In this document: in pieces, positions 50,082 to 59,430 of the stretch
Layout of the letters: each line of letters opens with the position of its first letter
Numbering within the stretch: position 1 is the first letter of the stretch
Assembly: GCF_030295955.1 (NCBI RefSeq)
Contig: NZ_AP027363.1
Coordinates: 2,767,046-2,831,045, forward strand
Length of the DNA stretch: 64,000 nt
Source: Thalassotalea agarivorans
GTDB lineage: Bacteria > Pseudomonadota > Gammaproteobacteria > Enterobacterales > Alteromonadaceae
Direction: 5' to 3'
Translations under genes and position numbers: made by a program
Notes under the pieces: generated by a model
The model's database searches: none
What the model was told of the DNA's origin: nothing
The model's input: only the letters and a program-made list of their open reading frames with translations

Positions 50082-50300
50082 TTAAGCTACCCACTCTATC
50101 GCGGCTACTCGGTCGCCAACTTTATTCAGTACTTCGACTTCGCCGTCTACTACCGCAATAATTGACTTACCTATTTTAAAAGATTCTGGGATCTGAACTC
50201 GGCCATCTGATTCTTGTGGATATTGACCGATATGTTGATTAATTTCGAGAGAACCATCTTTGTAAAATAAAATGGTTACGGTGCGCTTTGCATTGTCCAT
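50082..50300 (-). CDS. TIGR02922/DUF2375-like small protein
   Basis: This 72-residue cytoplasmic protein starts MDNAKRTVTILFYKDGSLEI and contains GRVQIPESFKIGKSIIAVVDGEVEVLNKVGDR, which resembles TIGR02922/DUF2375, a small family first noted in Colwellia. Function unknown. The family assignment is from memory of the motif and should be checked by profile search. It lies between two terminators. Confidence 0.65.
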   Translation of the reverse strand: MDNAKRTVTILFYKDGSLEINQHIGQYPQESDGRVQIPESFKIGKSIIAVVDGEVEVLNKVGDRVAAIEWVA

Positions 50301-50621
50301 GACTACTCCGACATACTTCTTATAATTGTTAGGAATAACTTCCTGTCATTCTACGGCTAAGGGTTTCATTTTAGGGCGATAAATGACGATTGCAAGACAA
50401 TTTTCTATCCCTTTCAGCACCTTACAGACCGCAATTTAGCTGGAGCCTAGATAAAACCTGCAGTTTATACGAAAAATTTAGTATTTGAGCATAAAAAAAA
50501 CCTCGGCATTTGCCGAGGTGACCAACTATCGCTAAGGTCTATTAAGTTTCATCACATGATGAAATGCCACTTAAAAAACAAGGGGGATTTGGTGACGTTG
50601 AGGGTAAACAACCCTCAACAA
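50301..50621. other. Intergenic region between the DUF2375-like gene and nagP
   Basis: These 321 bases hold the promoter region of the DUF2375-like gene and the nag operon terminator at 50493-50518. No further ORF or RNA gene was seen. Confidence 0.5.
50493..50518 (-). terminator. Terminator of the nag operon
   Basis: On the minus strand the stem CCTCGGCA / TGCCGAGG with a two-base loop is followed by eight T. It lies about 100 bases after the nagP stop and ends the nagK-nagB-nagA-nagP transcript. Confidence 0.88.
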
Positions 50622-51920
50622 TTATTTCCAAGAAGTCATTTTATGACCTTTGACGGCATAAAATAGAATGAAGATATAACACGGTAGCATTACTAAGTAG
50701 GCACCCTGTTGTCCAATACTAGTACCTGACGCCAAGCCCCAAAACAACGGACCAAATGCTCCACCTGCTATGCCCATAATCAATAAGGCAGAACCTGTAC
50801 TAGTTAGTTTCCCTAATCCAGATAACGCAAGTGGCCAAACAGCAGGCCAAACAATAGCGTTAGCTAAGCCCAGAAAAGCAATAAACATTAAGGTATCTGG
50901 TAATTGGGCACCACCAAATGGCACCAGTAATGCGTTAGAGATAACAAACGAATCATTGCTACCAAAGGCTACTAAGAAAGTTAAAATCACACCTAGTACG
51001 GCTGAAACCATTAAAGCAGTTGGCTGCGAGATATAACGTGGGATTAAGATAATACCTAGAGTATAACCTAACACCATGCATACCATGGTATATGAGGTCA
51101 TCACAGCGTAATTTTCTACACCTAACGACAAGGCGTAAGTACCTATTGTATCGCCGGCAATAACTTCAACGGCAACATAGACAAACAGTGCAACTACACC
51201 TAAAGCTAAGTTTGGTTTAGCCAATACATCTTTAATTCGGCCGCTTTCTTGACCTTCTTCATCGTCTTCACTATCTAATTCTGGCAACGGTGATTTTTTG
51301 ACCAGCAAAGCTAAAAATCCAATAAACAATGCCATACCTAGATATGGGAATACCAAGCTATTGGCCATATCGTCAATTTGGGTTTGAGAAAGTTCTTGAC
51401 CAACAGTATCTGAGAAACCGCTCGAAATTAATGCAGCAAAAACAATCGGTGCAACAACACCCGCCGTTTTGTTAAGGATACCCATGATACTTATACGTGC
51501 AGCAGCTGATTCTTCTGGACCTATGCGCACAACGTAGGGGTTAACAGAGGTTTGCAACAGTGTTTGACCCGCACCCATCACTAATTGTGCCAACAAAAAC
51601 AGAGGAAAGATCTGCGTCTTCGCTGCCGGTATAAACATCAAACCAGCCAACATCATGCCAGCCATACCTAGCGCCATACCATTTTTGTATCCGACTTTGC
51701 GAATTACCCATGAAGATGGAATCGCAGTGAAGGTAACAGCAATATAAAAAGAGAATAAAATAAGTGACGCTTGAAAAGGCGTAAGTTGTAAAATTTGCTT
51801 GAGATACGGCATTAAACTGCCGTTAATCCAAGTCGCAAATCCTAAGATAAAAAATAAGCCTGCTACGATCGCCATTGGGATCCAGCTAGATTTACTTTGC
51901 TGCTGTACAGTTGATTCCAT
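50622..51920 (-). CDS. nagP: N-acetylglucosamine MFS transporter NagP
   Basis: I start at ATG 51920 (MESTVQQQSK), preceded by GAGGAAAG; the frame extends ten residues upstream without support. The 432-residue, 12-span protein belongs to the FucP/GluP sugar:proton symporter family (FFILGFATWINGSLMPYLKQ, NPYVVRIGPEESAAAR). NagP variants in Shewanella import GlcNAc in organisms that lack a GlcNAc PTS. It is the last gene of nagK-nagB-nagA-nagP. Confidence 0.9.
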   Translation of the reverse strand: MESTVQQQSKSSWIPMAIVAGLFFILGFATWINGSLMPYLKQILQLTPFQASLILFSFYIAVTFTAIPSSWVIRKVGYKNGMALGMAGMMLAGLMFIPAAKTQIFPLFLLAQLVMGAGQTLLQTSVNPYVVRIGPEESAAARISIMGILNKTAGVVAPIVFAALISSGFSDTVGQELSQTQIDDMANSLVFPYLGMALFIGFLALLVKKSPLPELDSEDDEEGQESGRIKDVLAKPNLALGVVALFVYVAVEVIAGDTIGTYALSLGVENYAVMTSYTMVCMVLGYTLGIILIPRYISQPTALMVSAVLGVILTFLVAFGSNDSFVISNALLVPFGGAQLPDTLMFIAFLGLANAIVWPAVWPLALSGLGKLTSTGSALLIMGIAGGAFGPLFWGLASGTSIGQQGAYLVMLPCYIFILFYAVKGHKMTSWK

Positions 51921-51961
51921 ACTTTCCTCACATAGTATTGGCTGTGCCAATCTGATTATTG

Positions 51962-53098
51962 TTATTGTTGATTAAAAACTTGTTTGCCTGCAATCCATGT
52001 TTGCGCAACGGTTAAGTCATCATTAAGCACGGCAAAATCTGCCTGTGCACCTTTAACTAGCGTGCCCAACAAGGGATCTTTATTGATATATTGCGCTGGA
52101 TACAAGCTCGCCATACGTATCGCTTCATCTAGCGGTACATTCAAATGGTTTTGTGTATTCTTTACGGCCGTTGCCATATCAAGCGCAGAACCCGCAAGTT
52201 CTCCAGTAGTGGATGTTAATTTGCCATCTTCAAGGAAGACTTGTCTATCAAAGAAGTCGAATTTGTCATCATCCGTTCCAACTGGCGGCATAGCATCTGT
52301 GACGAGAAATAGCTTGCCACTTGGTTTTGCGTTGAGCGCCACTTGGCAACTGGTATAATCGACGTGATGTCCATCAACGATAAGGCCACAACTGGTATTA
52401 TCGTACAACAATGCAGCGCCTACGACACCAGGCTCTCTGCCTTGTAGCGGTGACATTGCATTAAATAGATGAGTGAAACCATCAGCGCCTGCTTGCAAGG
52501 CTTTGTTTGCTATTTCATATGTTGCGTTAGTATGACCCAAACAAACCTTAATGCCTAAAGACACCATTTTTTCTATATCATCAGGTGCCACATTTTCAGG
52601 CGCTAATGTCACCAGGATTTGACCTAAGTCTTTTCGAGACAACACTGCCCACTCGCGTTCACTTATTGGGCGAATAAATTCTTCACTATGTGCGCCTTTT
52701 TTAGCAACACTTAAATGTGGCCCTTCAAAATGAACACCAATAATACCCGGGACGTTTTGTGAAATTGCCTCGGCTATCGCATCCGCGGCTTTTTCCATAA
52801 CCTCAATCTGATCGGTGATCAAGGTTGGCAGCATGGCTGTGGTGCCATACTTACTATGAGCGGTCATGATGGCTTTGATTCCGTCTAGCGAGGGAGAAGC
52901 ATTAAACAAAACACCGCCACCACCATTGACCTGTAAATCGATATAACCCGGCACAACTATCCCTGGTAACACACTATCTGTATTCGACGTATCGCGATCG
53001 ATTGCAACTATCTTGCCATCGGCAATAACGAGTACATGATCATCAAAAAAATGCTGACCATCAAATAGGCGTTTGGTTAAAATCCGAGTAATCGTCAT
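51962..53098 (-). CDS. nagA: N-acetylglucosamine-6-phosphate deacetylase
   Basis: NagA removes acetate from GlcNAc-6-P to give glucosamine-6-P. The 378-residue amidohydrolase has the metal-binding glutamate in GVHFEGPHLS, histidines in CLGHTNATY and FTHLFNAMSP, and the catalytic aspartate in LVTDAMPPVG. It lies two bases after nagB-II and 41 bases before nagP (corrected start), within one operon. Confidence 0.96.
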   Translation of the reverse strand: MTITRILTKRLFDGQHFFDDHVLVIADGKIVAIDRDTSNTDSVLPGIVVPGYIDLQVNGGGGVLFNASPSLDGIKAIMTAHSKYGTTAMLPTLITDQIEVMEKAADAIAEAISQNVPGIIGVHFEGPHLSVAKKGAHSEEFIRPISEREWAVLSRKDLGQILVTLAPENVAPDDIEKMVSLGIKVCLGHTNATYEIANKALQAGADGFTHLFNAMSPLQGREPGVVGAALLYDNTSCGLIVDGHHVDYTSCQVALNAKPSGKLFLVTDAMPPVGTDDDKFDFFDRQVFLEDGKLTSTTGELAGSALDMATAVKNTQNHLNVPLDEAIRMASLYPAQYINKDPLLGTLVKGAQADFAVLNDDLTVAQTWIAGKQVFNQQ

Positions 53099-53100
53099 CT

Positions 53101-54099
53101 TTATAAAGTCCGTGTTACCTTTTTCAGGCCTTTAGGTTCATCTGGGTTAAAGCCTCTGTCTACGGCTACTTTTGCAACGTCCAAATAAAAGCGTTGCAAC
53201 ACTGCAAGCGGCGCAAAACGCGGATGAATATCATTATCTACCTGCTTCATATGAACAAGCTCTGCACCACGACTAGCAACTTCGTCAATTTGTTCTTGAT
53301 GAGACTGCGCACTTTCATCATTTACAAAACAGTTTAGAATCGCTAAACCCTGCTCTACAAGTGTTACAGGCCCATGTAAGAACTCTGCACTTGAAAAAGC
53401 TTCGGCATGGATACTACTAACTTCTTTAAGCTTAAGCGCCATTTCTTTAGAAACAGCATAACCTAAGCCGCGGCCAAGCACGACCATGTTCTTCACGTTT
53501 TCTATAGAATTAGGCGTTAATTGTGGCTGTGCATCAATCATGGTTTGCAGTGCAGCAGGTAATGTATCTAACGCCTTAATAAGTTCTTCATTTTCCGTCC
53601 AATGAGCGGTCATTTGAAGTAAGGCTGATAGCGTAGCTAAATAACTTTTTGTTGCCGCGACTGAAATTTCTGCGCCAGCTTTTAAAGGTAAAACAACATC
53701 CACAATATCTTTAAGTGGTGCTGACTCGTCGTTAACTAAAGCAACACAATACGCACCGGCTTTTTTAGCCATCTCTGCTTGCGCTAAAATATCTGGGCTT
53801 CTGCCAGATTGAGAAATAACAATAACTAGCGCATCTTTCAACTTAAGTGATTTTCCATATACGCTCGCCACAGATGGTGCAGCAGCAAACGTCGGTACGC
53901 CAGCTTCTACTTCAATTAAGTACTTACCAAATACACCTGCGTGATCTGAACTTCCTCGTCCAATGATCATCACCATTTTAGGATCTATTGTTCTTAAGGT
54001 ATTACCTAAAGAGATCGCCAAAGCATGATTGTCACTAAGCTGTTTCGCGATGACACTAGGTGTCTCCATCGCTTCTTTTTCCATGATTGTTTGAGTCAT
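53101..54099 (-). CDS. nagB-II: Glucosamine-6-phosphate deaminase NagB-II (SIS domain)
   Basis: This 332-residue protein has two SIS domains like the isomerase part of GlmS but no glutaminase domain. IGRGSSDHAGVFGKYL, ISQSGRSPDILAQAE and AEISVAATKSYLATLSALL are the sugar-phosphate sites. Stand-alone proteins of this type in Shewanella replace classical NagB and convert glucosamine-6-P to fructose-6-P and ammonia. Position between nagK and nagA supports that role over a GlmS function. Confidence 0.88.
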   Translation of the reverse strand: MTQTIMEKEAMETPSVIAKQLSDNHALAISLGNTLRTIDPKMVMIIGRGSSDHAGVFGKYLIEVEAGVPTFAAAPSVASVYGKSLKLKDALVIVISQSGRSPDILAQAEMAKKAGAYCVALVNDESAPLKDIVDVVLPLKAGAEISVAATKSYLATLSALLQMTAHWTENEELIKALDTLPAALQTMIDAQPQLTPNSIENVKNMVVLGRGLGYAVSKEMALKLKEVSSIHAEAFSSAEFLHGPVTLVEQGLAILNCFVNDESAQSHQEQIDEVASRGAELVHMKQVDNDIHPRFAPLAVLQRFYLDVAKVAVDRGFNPDEPKGLKKVTRTL

Positions 54100-54116
54100 T
54101 GTTTAATACCTAATTA

Positions 54117-55004
54117 TTAATTGTTCAACGCCAATTGTTGTCTAGCGTAGATAACCGAACCTATTTCAGGTGGTTGTAGTGGTTCCTCTAGAACGGCTTG
54201 GATATTATTTGCTAACCAAGGTTTAATCCTTGGCGTTAATCCACCGATCAGGGATAGACGTGGGGGCTTATCCTTAAGTAAACTTTCGGCCAGCTTGTTG
54301 ATGTATTGCGAGCCTTCATCGACGATAGATAACGCTATTTGATCGCCCTCTTCGGCTGCGTCAAATACCAGGTTTGCCAATTGAGCAAAGAAGGTTGCTG
54401 GTTTTTTAGCAACCGCTTCTACTAGTTCGGTAGCGTCTTTTATTTTCAAAAGATCAAAGAGTTTTGGGGTTAATGCGGTCTCTTGTACTAAACCATCAGT
54501 TGCTTCAAGTGCCTGTTCAACGGCTTGTAAACCAAACCAAGCACCACTACCTTTATCGCCATGAGGGAAACCGTGCGCGCCCAACATATGTGCTTTTCCA
54601 TCAATGTAAGAAAAACCGCAAGAGCCCGTGCCTGTTATCATAACTGCACCATCATGTCCCTGATGCGCACCTAGGCAAGCCACTAATAAATCAGTCGCTA
54701 AATACATATCTTTAAATGGATGTTGCCAATGCTCTATCTGATCGAATAAAACAGGTAGATTTACGCCGGCTAGGCCAATGCCAGCAACAATATTGCTCAG
54801 TTCACTTTCGTCAATATTGGCAGCCTGAAGTGCAAGCTTTGCCGACTTAACAATATTGGTCGTCGCTTGCTCAAAACCATGCAAAGGATTGCCTGGGCCG
54901 GCAATACCCTCTCCTAGAATATTTTCCCCTCGCATGAGGACGGCTTTGCATTTACTGCCGCCACCATCAATACCTAGGATTAGTTCATTGTTGCTTGAAT
55001 TCAT
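54117..55004 (-). CDS. nagK: N-acetylglucosamine kinase, BadF/BadG family
   Basis: NagK phosphorylates imported GlcNAc. I start at ATG 55004 (MNSSNNELILGIDGGG), giving 295 residues; an ORF from 55067 would run through an operator-like palindrome. The ATP-binding phosphate loop GIDGGGSKCKAVL and the adenosine-site segments MITGTGSCGFSY and LSLIGGLTPR mark the BcrAD/BadFG ATPase fold. It is first in the nagK-nagB-nagA-nagP operon, with two palindromic operator candidates just upstream. Confidence 0.88.
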   Translation of the reverse strand: MNSSNNELILGIDGGGSKCKAVLMRGENILGEGIAGPGNPLHGFEQATTNIVKSAKLALQAANIDESELSNIVAGIGLAGVNLPVLFDQIEHWQHPFKDMYLATDLLVACLGAHQGHDGAVMITGTGSCGFSYIDGKAHMLGAHGFPHGDKGSGAWFGLQAVEQALEATDGLVQETALTPKLFDLLKIKDATELVEAVAKKPATFFAQLANLVFDAAEEGDQIALSIVDEGSQYINKLAESLLKDKPPRLSLIGGLTPRIKPWLANNIQAVLEEPLQPPEIGSVIYARQQLALNN

Positions 55005-55045
55005 GTTCAACCCGTTAAACCGTGACGCTGTCGTCACCTTTAGCC

Positions 55046-55064
55046 ATTTGACAACGTTGTCATT
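55046..55064. promoter_or_regulatory. Putative NagR-type operator proximal to nagK
   Basis: The palindrome TGACAACGTTGTCA (55049-55062), with ATT flanks, lies about 45 bases upstream of the nagK start. It shares the TGACA-N4-TGTCA core with two other sites in this locus. Regulation by a LacI-type NagR, as in other Alteromonadales, is an inference. Confidence 0.7.
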
Positions 55065-55084
55065 CATAGCTTTAGTGTACCAAA

Positions 55085-55102
55085 AATGACAGCGTTGTCA
55101 TT
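55085..55102. promoter_or_regulatory. Putative NagR-type operator distal to nagK
   Basis: AATGACAGCGTTGTCATT is an 18-bp near-perfect palindrome centred 38 bases from the proximal site. Paired operators at this spacing could allow cooperative repression. Confidence 0.72.
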
Positions 55103-55178
55103 TATTTTTTATTACATTCTTTAACAAATTATCAAGTCTATGATTTTGTTATGTTTTTAAGTGTTATTTTTGGTTGCA

Positions 55179-57797
55179 TTAAGGTGCAACAGTGGTGGTT
55201 CTACCCTTTCTGTTTGACAATGGGTCAATACTTCTTACCCATACTTGACCAGAAACCGGAATAGGTGCCGTGTAACGCTTCCAGGTATTTGCCTCATCCT
55301 TAAATTCTATTGCAAGACCAGGAAAAGCGATATTCGCCTTAAGCGTGCCATTTTCAATAATCGCACCTACCGTGGGTAGTCGGAACTGGATGTTTGACTG
55401 ACTTAGCTTGGCCAATTCTTTCTTACCGAGAGCATGCGCAAATAAATGCCATGCGTTATCTCGTTGCAGTCGTTTCTCTGTCGTAAACGCACCGCTTGAT
55501 TGGTCATATTTAGCTCCCTGAAAATTATAGGGTACTGCCCAACTTGGTTTGTGCCACGCACGCTCAGCGAGCGCAATAGCACGAGGAAAGAGTTTATGCT
55601 CTGCCATTTCGTCGCTGCGTAGGTTTTCGCTCCATAGCTGCCCTTGCATGCCTAAAAATGAAACATTAGGCGCCAACATCGACTTGGTGTCGTCAGCAAC
55701 ATAGGGGTTGTCTTCTCTATCAAGCCAAAATTCAGCATGAACAGGTAAATTATCCGGCATCATTTGGAACACTTTTTCCGTGTTTGTGTGGCGGCCTGCC
55801 CAATAGTATCCATGTTCTTTTGGATCGGCTTCATAAGGAAAATCAAAATACAACGCATCTGGTGAAGAGATAACAATTTGCCACTTTCGGTTTGCCATTT
55901 CATGAACTCTAGCGTGTCCACCCCAGAAAAGTGTATCCCAAGCATTTGCTTGAACAATGGCCGGCATTTTTTCAACACGTGTTGCATGCATTCCATCACT
56001 CCAGCCAGCTGCCTCTATACCAAGTTCTTCAAGAATTGTTGACACACGCTCGACAAAATAAGCACCTAATTGCTCAGGCTTATCGATACCTTCATCGTTG
56101 TTTGCGAGAAACGCTTTACAAATCGGCGATTCAACCCAAGCGCCTGCCGTCTCGTCAGCTCCGATATGGTATCGAGTTAACGGATGATTTGCCTCGCTAT
56201 GAATAGTTTTAACTTGTTGCATGACCTCAGTTACAAAGTCGTAAGAAGACTCCATACAAGCGTTAATCGTATTATCGCCATAGAACTGAACAGAGTGATA
56301 CTTAGTTTTATCATCAAAGTCGTGCAACAAAAATTGCGTTGCTTTTTCTTCATCTTCAGCTGCCATATAACGATTATATCTGGCTGTCATTGCTTTAATC
56401 GCAGCTCGCGCATGCCCTGGCATGTCTAAAGAAGGAATTACTTGGATGTGTCGAGCTGAAGCGGCCGCTAGAATTTCTTGATAATCAGCAACAGAGTAAA
56501 AACCATTGTTTTCAGCATTAGGATCTAAACCAGCACCAAGTTGTGGCATCAAACAATTTTGTTCGCTTGGATCGAAACAACGATGGGCGCCAACTTCTGT
56601 CAACTCCGGTAATGAAGGAATTTCTAACCTCCAACCTTCATCATCCCCTAAGTGAAAGTGCAGTTTATTAAGTTTGTATGCCGCCATTTGATCAAGTAGA
56701 TCCAGGATGAATTGCTTACTTCGAAAGTTGCGAGCGACATCAACCAACACGCCCCTAAAATCATATCTCGGTGCATCGACTATTTGACCATAAGGTACAA
56801 CAGCAGAATCGATAGAGATAAGAGCAGCCAATGACTGTAAACCATAAAAAGCGCCAGCGGCGTCGACACCAATAATTGTTATACCTACGTCGTTTAGGGT
56901 GACTTGATACGCGCCAGAAATATTATCATCACTACTGACTTTAATGGAAACAGCTACACCCTGTTGTTGCTCAGCAATACCAAAATACGCTAAGCGTTCA
57001 ATGGCAGCTTGAACGTCTTCCCTTGCCACGTTTTCAAAAGAAAAATTTACGCCATTAGCTAAATCTAGCTGCCCTGCTTTTTTGTCTAGTGCAACAAACT
57101 CTGGCGTAGGAATGATTTGAGCATCAACCTCGACTTGCGCTTCATTCACCGCTTTGTTTCTGTAATAAAGAGATTCACTATTAAGCCAAGGGGTACTGTC
57201 ATTTTCAGTGCGTTTAAACTGCGTCTCATAGTCACTAATAGTGACCACATGAGGAATGATTTCCAACCCTGTTTCTGGATCTGTTTTCAATTGGGTGCTT
57301 GCCAATACAACAGGCTCAAAACCCTCTACCGCTAAAATGTAATTAGGCATGATATCTGAGTCGGATAAATGCCAGAACATCGCTCTAAAGTCGATAAAGG
57401 CTTTCTCGCCTTGCACAAACTGCTTAAAACTCTCTTTTGGCGAAATTACATGGATGTCACCATTAACATGTTTAACGTCAAAAAACTCGCTTTGCGAACT
57501 TTGAATTGGCGCCATGTGACTAAAGTAAATCTTCCAATTTTGCGCCTCGAAGTTTGTGTTGCTTAAAAATGAAATACGCGCTTGGAAACAAGTATCCGTT
57601 TCAGCACCTTTTGTACATTTGTCATCTGAACGATTAGTTAACACCTGATACTTAACTTGTACTTGCTGTGCGAACGCACTGACCATTTGCTGACTAAGGG
57701 GGGTACTAACGTCATTGTCAGGCGTTTTAGAAGACTCGCTGCAGGAGAAAAGCAACAATAAAAATGTAAGTAATGTAAATGAACGTATTGGTTTCAT
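55179..57797 (-). CDS. Beta-N-acetylhexosaminidase (chitobiase), GH20 lipoprotein
   Basis: This 872-residue enzyme cleaves GlcNAc from the non-reducing end of chitooligosaccharides. It is a lipoprotein: the lipobox LLFSC puts Cys19 at the mature N-terminus. An N-terminal carbohydrate-binding region (about 45-180), a GH20b domain (230-340) and a catalytic GH20 barrel (345-790) follow. The catalytic pair is Asp548-Glu549 in HIGADET, and substrate contacts include KLHFHLGDDEGWRLEI. It lies 112 bases upstream of the nagK region on the same strand, and an operator palindrome precedes it. Confidence 0.95.
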   Translation of the reverse strand: MKPIRSFTLLTFLLLLFSCSESSKTPDNDVSTPLSQQMVSAFAQQVQVKYQVLTNRSDDKCTKGAETDTCFQARISFLSNTNFEAQNWKIYFSHMAPIQSSQSEFFDVKHVNGDIHVISPKESFKQFVQGEKAFIDFRAMFWHLSDSDIMPNYILAVEGFEPVVLASTQLKTDPETGLEIIPHVVTISDYETQFKRTENDSTPWLNSESLYYRNKAVNEAQVEVDAQIIPTPEFVALDKKAGQLDLANGVNFSFENVAREDVQAAIERLAYFGIAEQQQGVAVSIKVSSDDNISGAYQVTLNDVGITIIGVDAAGAFYGLQSLAALISIDSAVVPYGQIVDAPRYDFRGVLVDVARNFRSKQFILDLLDQMAAYKLNKLHFHLGDDEGWRLEIPSLPELTEVGAHRCFDPSEQNCLMPQLGAGLDPNAENNGFYSVADYQEILAAASARHIQVIPSLDMPGHARAAIKAMTARYNRYMAAEDEEKATQFLLHDFDDKTKYHSVQFYGDNTINACMESSYDFVTEVMQQVKTIHSEANHPLTRYHIGADETAGAWVESPICKAFLANNDEGIDKPEQLGAYFVERVSTILEELGIEAAGWSDGMHATRVEKMPAIVQANAWDTLFWGGHARVHEMANRKWQIVISSPDALYFDFPYEADPKEHGYYWAGRHTNTEKVFQMMPDNLPVHAEFWLDREDNPYVADDTKSMLAPNVSFLGMQGQLWSENLRSDEMAEHKLFPRAIALAERAWHKPSWAVPYNFQGAKYDQSSGAFTTEKRLQRDNAWHLFAHALGKKELAKLSQSNIQFRLPTVGAIIENGTLKANIAFPGLAIEFKDEANTWKRYTAPIPVSGQVWVRSIDPLSNRKGRTTTVAP

Positions 57798-57846
57798 AGC
57801 GCTTGATGTAGGGTATTTGATTAATTTTTATTACCTTACTATCGCT

Positions 57847-57870
57847 GTTTTTGACAGCGCTGTCAAAAAC
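57847..57870. promoter_or_regulatory. Putative NagR-type operator between chitobiase and sulfotransferase genes
   Basis: A perfect 24-bp palindrome with core TTGACAGCGCTGTCAA lies in the 157-base divergent intergenic region, 50 bases from the chitobiase start and 85 from the sulfotransferase start. It shares the TGACA-N4-TGTCA core with the two sites near nagK and may control both divergent genes. Confidence 0.78.
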
Positions 57871-57954
57871 TATTTACCCTTTTGTCATTTACGCGCTACT
57901 ATAGCTTCTTAAACAGGTAATTAGGCTGCCAACAATTATTTTGTTGAGGGTGAT

Positions 57955-59430
57955 GTGGAACAATTAAAACAACTAAGGCAACAACTTAACGCTGCAATGC
58001 ATCGCAGAGATATAAGCACTGCGTTACAAGTCGCTGATAAGATTTGCTCTTATACGACAGCAACGGAACAAGACTATGAAATGGTCTTATCTATGTATAG
58101 CCAAACTACCCATTACGACAACCTCAAAAGCGCAACTAAATTAGCCATTCATGCCTTTCCATCCAACGCTAGTTTTTACTATACGTATTACCAAGCCTTG
58201 CGTTTTTTTCGAGAGACAGAGAGCGCTAAGAACGCGCTACAAGAAGCGATTAGGCTAGCGCCAAACCAAGCGGAGTGGCAACTTGATTTAGGGAATTGGT
58301 ATCGAGAACATGGTGAGTTCGACGCAGCGATAAAAGTATTTGAGCGTGTTATTAAAACAACACCACATTTGTATAAAACCTACTGGTATCTCAGTAGTAT
58401 CCAACCAATACTTAACAGCGATGCGTTGGCCCTGTTAAAGAAGATGTTTGCTCAGGAAAACGTCAATCAATCGGATGCAAAAACCTACATTGGTTACGCC
58501 CTTTTTAATCATTACCATGCACAACAAGCCCATGAAAAAGCGTTCCACTATTTGACAGTTGCAGCTGAACATCGCAAAAGTTTAGCGCCGTTCAATATTA
58601 ATAAAGAACGCGCAGATACTAACGCGCTTTTAGACATATTCAATAAATCCTACATCAAATCAAATCTACCGGCGGTTGATCTAAAGACCGATAGTAAGCC
58701 TATTTTTATTTGTGGCTTGCCTCGCAGTGGCACGACCCTATGCGAGCAAATTCTTTCAAGCCATAGTGAAGTTACCGGCGGTGATGAGATTTTTGCTTTT
58801 TCAGAAGCGGTCGCAAGTATCGTTGAAGAAAATAACGTTACTTCGCCATATCCAGCTTTGTTTAAGGAATTGGATAAAGGCCATTATCACGAAATCGCTC
58901 AAAACTACTTGTATCGCACAACATATTTGCAAAACACACCTCTTTTTACAGACAAAATGTTATTGAACTACAAGGTAGTTGGTGCGATTCTGCTCGCGTT
59001 CCAGCAAAGTAAACTGGTGTTTTGCACGCGTGATCCGATGGACACCTTATTTGCGTGTTATCGCCAAATACTTGGCAGTGGTAATCAATACTCTTACTGT
59101 TTAGATCAAATGAGTGACATGATTGTGATGTATCACCAACTTTTAAAACATTGGCAGAAGCTATTTCCACAGCGTGTTTTTCATCTGCAATATGAGCAGC
59201 TAGTCGAGCATCCCGAGCGGACAATCAAAGCACTTGTTGCTAGTGCCGAGCTAGATTGGCAAACTCAATGTTTGCACTTTTATGAAAATGAACGCCCTGT
59301 GCATACCTTAAGTAACACGCAAGTGCGTAAACCAATAAACAAACAGCACGTTGCGAGTTGGAAGTGCTATCAAAAGCAATTACAAAAGTATCATGAAAAG
59401 TTTGTTGAGAAGGGGCTCTATACTTTTTGA
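57955..59430 (+). CDS. TPR repeat-containing sulfotransferase
   Basis: This 491-residue protein starts at GTG 57955 after a GAGGGTG site. The N-terminal half (about 20-215) is a tetratricopeptide-like helical repeat array. The C-terminal half is a PAPS-dependent sulfotransferase with the 5'-phosphosulfate loop FICGLPRSGTTLCEQIL (251-267), GGDEIFAF, and the 3'-phosphate loop region VFCTRDPMDTLFACY. Acceptor unknown. It is divergent from chitobiase, and its 3' end overlaps the halogenase-like gene by 13 bases. Confidence 0.87.
   Translation: MEQLKQLRQQLNAAMHRRDISTALQVADKICSYTTATEQDYEMVLSMYSQTTHYDNLKSATKLAIHAFPSNASFYYTYYQALRFFRETESAKNALQEAIRLAPNQAEWQLDLGNWYREHGEFDAAIKVFERVIKTTPHLYKTYWYLSSIQPILNSDALALLKKMFAQENVNQSDAKTYIGYALFNHYHAQQAHEKAFHYLTVAAEHRKSLAPFNINKERADTNALLDIFNKSYIKSNLPAVDLKTDSKPIFICGLPRSGTTLCEQILSSHSEVTGGDEIFAFSEAVASIVEENNVTSPYPALFKELDKGHYHEIAQNYLYRTTYLQNTPLFTDKMLLNYKVVGAILLAFQQSKLVFCTRDPMDTLFACYRQILGSGNQYSYCLDQMSDMIVMYHQLLKHWQKLFPQRVFHLQYEQLVEHPERTIKALVASAELDWQTQCLHFYENERPVHTLSNTQVRKPINKQHVASWKCYQKQLQKYHEKFVEKGLYTF

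Noticed and set aside
54117-55067. nagK starting at 55067
   Set aside because: The extra 21 residues overlap an operator-like palindrome and precede the normal family start MNSSNNELILGIDGGG.
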